Shown here: piece by piece, positions 7,249 to 8,664 of the stretch
Layout of the letters: each line of letters begins with the position of its first letter
Position numbering within the stretch: position 1 is the stretch's first letter
Source: an uncultured bacterium
GTDB lineage: Bacteria > Bacteroidota > Bacteroidia > Bacteroidales > Muribaculaceae
Assembly (NCBI GenBank): GCA_946184715.1
Contig: CAMHGU010000090.1
Coordinates: 1-8,664, forward strand
Reading direction: 5' to 3'
Length of the DNA: 8,664 bases
Position numbers and translations under genes: made by a program
Notes under the pieces: model-generated
Told to the model about the DNA's origin: nothing
The model's database searches: none
Seen by the model: only the letters and a program-made list of their open reading frames with translations

Positions 7249-7918
7249 AGTCCTGAACGGGCTGATAGCGGTCGCATAGCTCCTTCATGCGCTCGTAGTC
7301 GTCATCGCCGGCTTGCTGCATAAGCAGCACGAGGGTCAAGTAGTCCTCGGCTTCGCTGAGCGTGCGCATCTCGTGGGCCCCGATTGGCACTTGGCTATGC
7401 TCTTGCACGAAGTCGAGCAGCGACTGCATTCGCTGCCGGCTCAGGTATTCATTGTGATCCAGAGCTCCTTCGGGCGATGCAGCGCCGCGCAGGTCGATGT
7501 GCAGCACCTCAAGGCTATCGCTGCGCAGTACAGGAAGCACCTCGTCGCTAAGTTCCACGAGCACAGGGTTATCGGCCGGAAGGCGGGTGCTATTGACCGG
7601 AAAGACTACTGTGGCGGCCACGGCTTGAAACTCTTCGTTGCTGAACGTAGGCGCATACGCGCTATCTACAAAGGCGATGTAGGGGTAACGATGGTGGTAG
7701 GTGATGTTTTGGTTAATGCTATCGCGCTCAGAGGGTGTCTGAGCCACGGCAGTTGTTGTCAGAGAGAGTACGACAATGCACATCGCGATTATACACGATG
7801 TGAACGAACTACCGATGTGTTCTTTCTCTAAATATGTCTTAACGTGCCGAAACACGGGATGGCCAATAAAACAACAACTTATAAAGTAAAAAACCAAAAC
7901 AATCAAACGGGCAGCCAC
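6845..7918 (-). CDS. OmpA-like N-terminal part of the frameshifted DUF3575 protein
   Basis: First operon gene, N-terminal part. A hydrophobic signal segment ends in A-V-A-Q (57-60). An OmpA-like alpha/beta domain follows: E-F-Q-A-V-A-A-T-V-V-F-P-V-N-S-T-R-L-P at 76-94, then L-H-I-D-L-R-G-A-A-S-P-E-G at 139-151 and N-E-Y-L-S-R-Q-R at 156-163. The genuine reading ends near residue 230 (Y-E-S-L-K-K) at the A7 run. Beyond it this frame turns into an arginine/alanine/proline-rich tail down to 6845 that is out-of-frame noise over the DUF3575 gene. Removing one A joins it to the other frame and would give a protein of about 500 to 520 residues spanning 6352-7918. The start is uncertain. Position 7918 is a GTG; an in-frame GTG at 7855 gives a more normal basic n-region (R, K, K, H) before the hydrophobic core. 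The in-frame ATG at 7783 would leave too short a signal. Confidence 0.7.
   Translation of the reverse strand: MAARLIVLVFYFISCCFIGHPVFRHVKTYLEKEHIGSSFTSCIIAMCIVVLSLTTTAVAQTPSERDSINQNITYHHRYPYIAFVDSAYAPTFSNEEFQAVAATVVFPVNSTRLPADNPVLVELSDEVLPVLRSDSLEVLHIDLRGAASPEGALDHNEYLSRQRMQSLLDFVQEHSQVPIGAHEMRTLSEAEDYLTLVLLMQQAGDDDYERMKELCDRYQPVQDYESLKKRASLARWRRPLAPAAQRVLSAAAHSPARDLLPPQAGPGEVFAAARRVEGDSDGHRARGYRLRVATTAGAAPRAALGQDQPALLRSVYARRLQPLVPHTQRHRRVLSAPRPLHLCGHLRLPVVAGLLGA
7231..7237 (-). other. A7 homopolymer at the OmpA/DUF3575 frameshift
   Basis: The minus strand reads C-T-C followed by seven A and then G-A-G. In the upstream frame this gives L-K-K-R-A-S and a low-complexity tail; with one A fewer it gives L-K-K-E-L-R-S-L-D-G-G-D-L-W, continuing a sensible OmpA-like domain into DUF3575. 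The joint falls exactly at this run, so an extra A is the simplest cause, whether a sequencing error, a true mutation, slippage or phase variation. Confidence 0.8.
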
Positions 7919-7922
7919 TCAT
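7839..7922 (-). other. Possible 27-residue upstream ORF
   Basis: An ATG at 7922 opens a 27-residue frame (M-S-G-C-P-F ... V-S-A-R) ending in TAA at 7839-7841. It is the first ATG after the predicted promoter and overlaps the candidate GTG starts of the OmpA-like gene in another frame. It could be a leader peptide coupled to the GTG at 7855, or simple chance in AT-rich leader DNA. No similarity is recognised. Confidence 0.2.
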
Positions 7923-7947
7923 TTAGCGATTGTTCGTTTTGACTATG

Positions 7948-7975
7948 CAAATATACTGATTTTTTGTCACCCAAA
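7948..7975 (-). promoter_or_regulatory. Probable Bacteroidota promoter of the fimbrial operon
   Basis: On the minus strand TATATTTG (7955-7948) matches the Bacteroidota -7 consensus TAnnTTTG exactly. A TTTG at 7975-7972 could be the -33 element, but the 16-base gap is shorter than the usual 19 to 21. Transcription would start near 7941, just ahead of the first operon gene. The surrounding DNA is AT-rich and non-coding. Confidence 0.55.
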
Positions 7976-8000
7976 TAAATTTTTGTTCCGAAAAAATTTA
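7976..8000. repeat. 9-bp AT-rich inverted repeat upstream of the promoter
   Basis: Arms 7976-7984 and 7992-8000 are exact reverse complements (TAAATTTTT and AAAAATTTA) with a 7-base centre. The repeat abuts the putative -33 element, where an activator or repressor operator would be expected. The A/T tracts could equally act as an UP-like or bent-DNA element. Confidence 0.45.
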
Positions 8001-8086
8001 CGCATGTTTTGTCTGCGATTCTATCTTACTGTAAATCTGCGACTTACCCCCCCGATTAAGATTTTTTAACAGTTGAGGGCTTATTT

Positions 8087-8664
8087 TTAGTGTGTCGCTT
8101 GCCACCAATCCGTTTCCAGCTTGGTATATATGGCCGATTTATTGGTAGATATATCGCTAATGCTGATGCCGCACGAAGTGGTTACATCAAAAGTATGGTC
8201 GTAACTGCTGAGGTAAGTGGAGTAGAGTTTCGGGGTGCAGCAGGTAGCGACCACCGCTTCGTTGAGGGCTGCATTGATTGCCGATTTCAACGTTTCATCG
8301 TCGGTCGCGTGGGACACATAGTCGGCGAAGTCGTAAAACACAGTAAGCTCAAAGCCATCGAGTTTTTGCACGTCGGCTATACGCTCGTCGGTGACGATGG
8401 TGGAGGCATTGAGCTGTCGCATGAGCGCGGCCAGCTTTTCGGTCTTTGCGCAGTCGATTACCGATAGGGTGCCGTAAGGGAGCCAAAAGCCCTGATAGAA
8501 TCGCAAGAACTCCGTGCACACCTTGTCGTAATCGGGCTCTCCGTAGATATACTTCCACACTTGAGCATAGGGGAAGCCGGTGCTCATCACCTCGCTGGTG
8601 GAGGCTATCAGGAAGTCGGTGACGTGGCGCAGGGCGTAGGCTGTTTCGACGTTGCACATATAGC
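8087..8664 (-). CDS. Clostripain-family (peptidase C11) cysteine protease, C-terminal part
   Basis: The frame is open to the right edge, so the start lies outside the window and the first ATG (8659) is internal. The edge codons read x-Y-M-C-N-V-E-T-A-Y-A-L-R, where the incomplete codon ends in GC and fits the TGC of the catalytic cysteine in the family motif D-x-C-[YFL]-M. The following segment, V-T-D-F-L-I-A-S-T-S-E-V-M..G-F-P-Y, is a clostripain-family hallmark. Further on are Y-D-F-A-D-Y-V, a C-G-I-S-I-S strand and a W-W-Q-A end, all as expected for the C-terminus of peptidase C11. The catalytic histidine and any lipobox would lie outside the window. Family members cleave peptide bonds, frequently after arginine or lysine, at the cell surface or outside the cell. 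It is separated from the fimbrial operon by 168 bp containing a promoter, so it is probably a separate transcription unit. A link to pilin processing is speculative. Confidence 0.8.
   Translation of the reverse strand, partial: YMCNVETAYALRHVTDFLIASTSEVMSTGFPYAQVWKYIYGEPDYDKVCTEFLRFYQGFWLPYGTLSVIDCAKTEKLAALMRQLNASTIVTDERIADVQKLDGFELTVFYDFADYVSHATDDETLKSAINAALNEAVVATCCTPKLYSTYLSSYDHTFDVTTSCGISISDISTNKSAIYTKLETDWWQATH

Noticed and set aside
8012..8042. Direct repeat TCTGCGA (8012-8018 and 8036-8042)
   Set aside because: Seven bases repeated once in a non-coding gap is too short to distinguish from chance, and it is not placed at the promoter.
8047..8053. Run of seven C (seven G on the minus strand) between the protease gene and the operon promoter
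   Set aside because: It could in principle be a slippage tract, but it lies about 70 bp upstream of the predicted -33 element, outside any coding frame or core promoter, so no effect can be argued.

Overview
The window reads as part of a Bacteroidales chromosome (gut Bacteroidota; Muribaculaceae, Rikenellaceae or a relative would fit, but the family cannot be fixed from this piece). The reasons are the fimbrillin, DUF5119 and DUF3575 protein families, lipoprotein signals of Bacteroidota type, weak or absent Shine-Dalgarno sites, a TAnnTTTG-type promoter box, and GC-rich genes separated by very AT-rich gaps. Every gene I can support lies on the minus strand, so the region is read from high to low coordinates.

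Right end (8664 to 8087): the C-terminal part of a clostripain-family (peptidase C11) cysteine protease, cut by the window edge at about its catalytic cysteine. An AT-rich gap (8086 to about 7919) follows, holding a good Bacteroidota -7 box and, just upstream of it, a perfect 9-bp inverted repeat. This is probably the control region of the operon.

Middle and left (7918 to 1): what looks like one fimbrial (type V pilus) operon. It starts with an OmpA-like/DUF3575 outer-membrane protein that is split by a frameshift at a run of seven A (7231-7237). Next come a DUF5119 lipoprotein, a 611-residue fimbrillin (probably the main shaft subunit), a 369-residue fimbrillin paralogue, a 359-residue divergent fimbrillin-like lipoprotein, and the N-terminal 288 residues of a secreted VYGGG-repeat protein that continues beyond position 1. 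Spacers are 19 to 30 bp, apart from 77 bp of AT-rich leader before the 611-residue fimbrillin and 129 bp after it containing a perfect 11-bp hairpin. Both exceptions flank the likely major subunit and could set its expression apart from the minor subunits.

The proposed scheme, known for type V pili and inferred here, is that the subunits are exported as lipoproteins, cut after an arginine by a surface protease, and joined by strand exchange. All three fimbrillin-like proteins have a T-R-A site 29 to 36 residues after the lipidated cysteine. The neighbouring clostripain-type protease belongs to a family that often cuts after arginine and so is a candidate processing enzyme. No RNA genes, CRISPR arrays, insertion sequences or attachment sites were seen.
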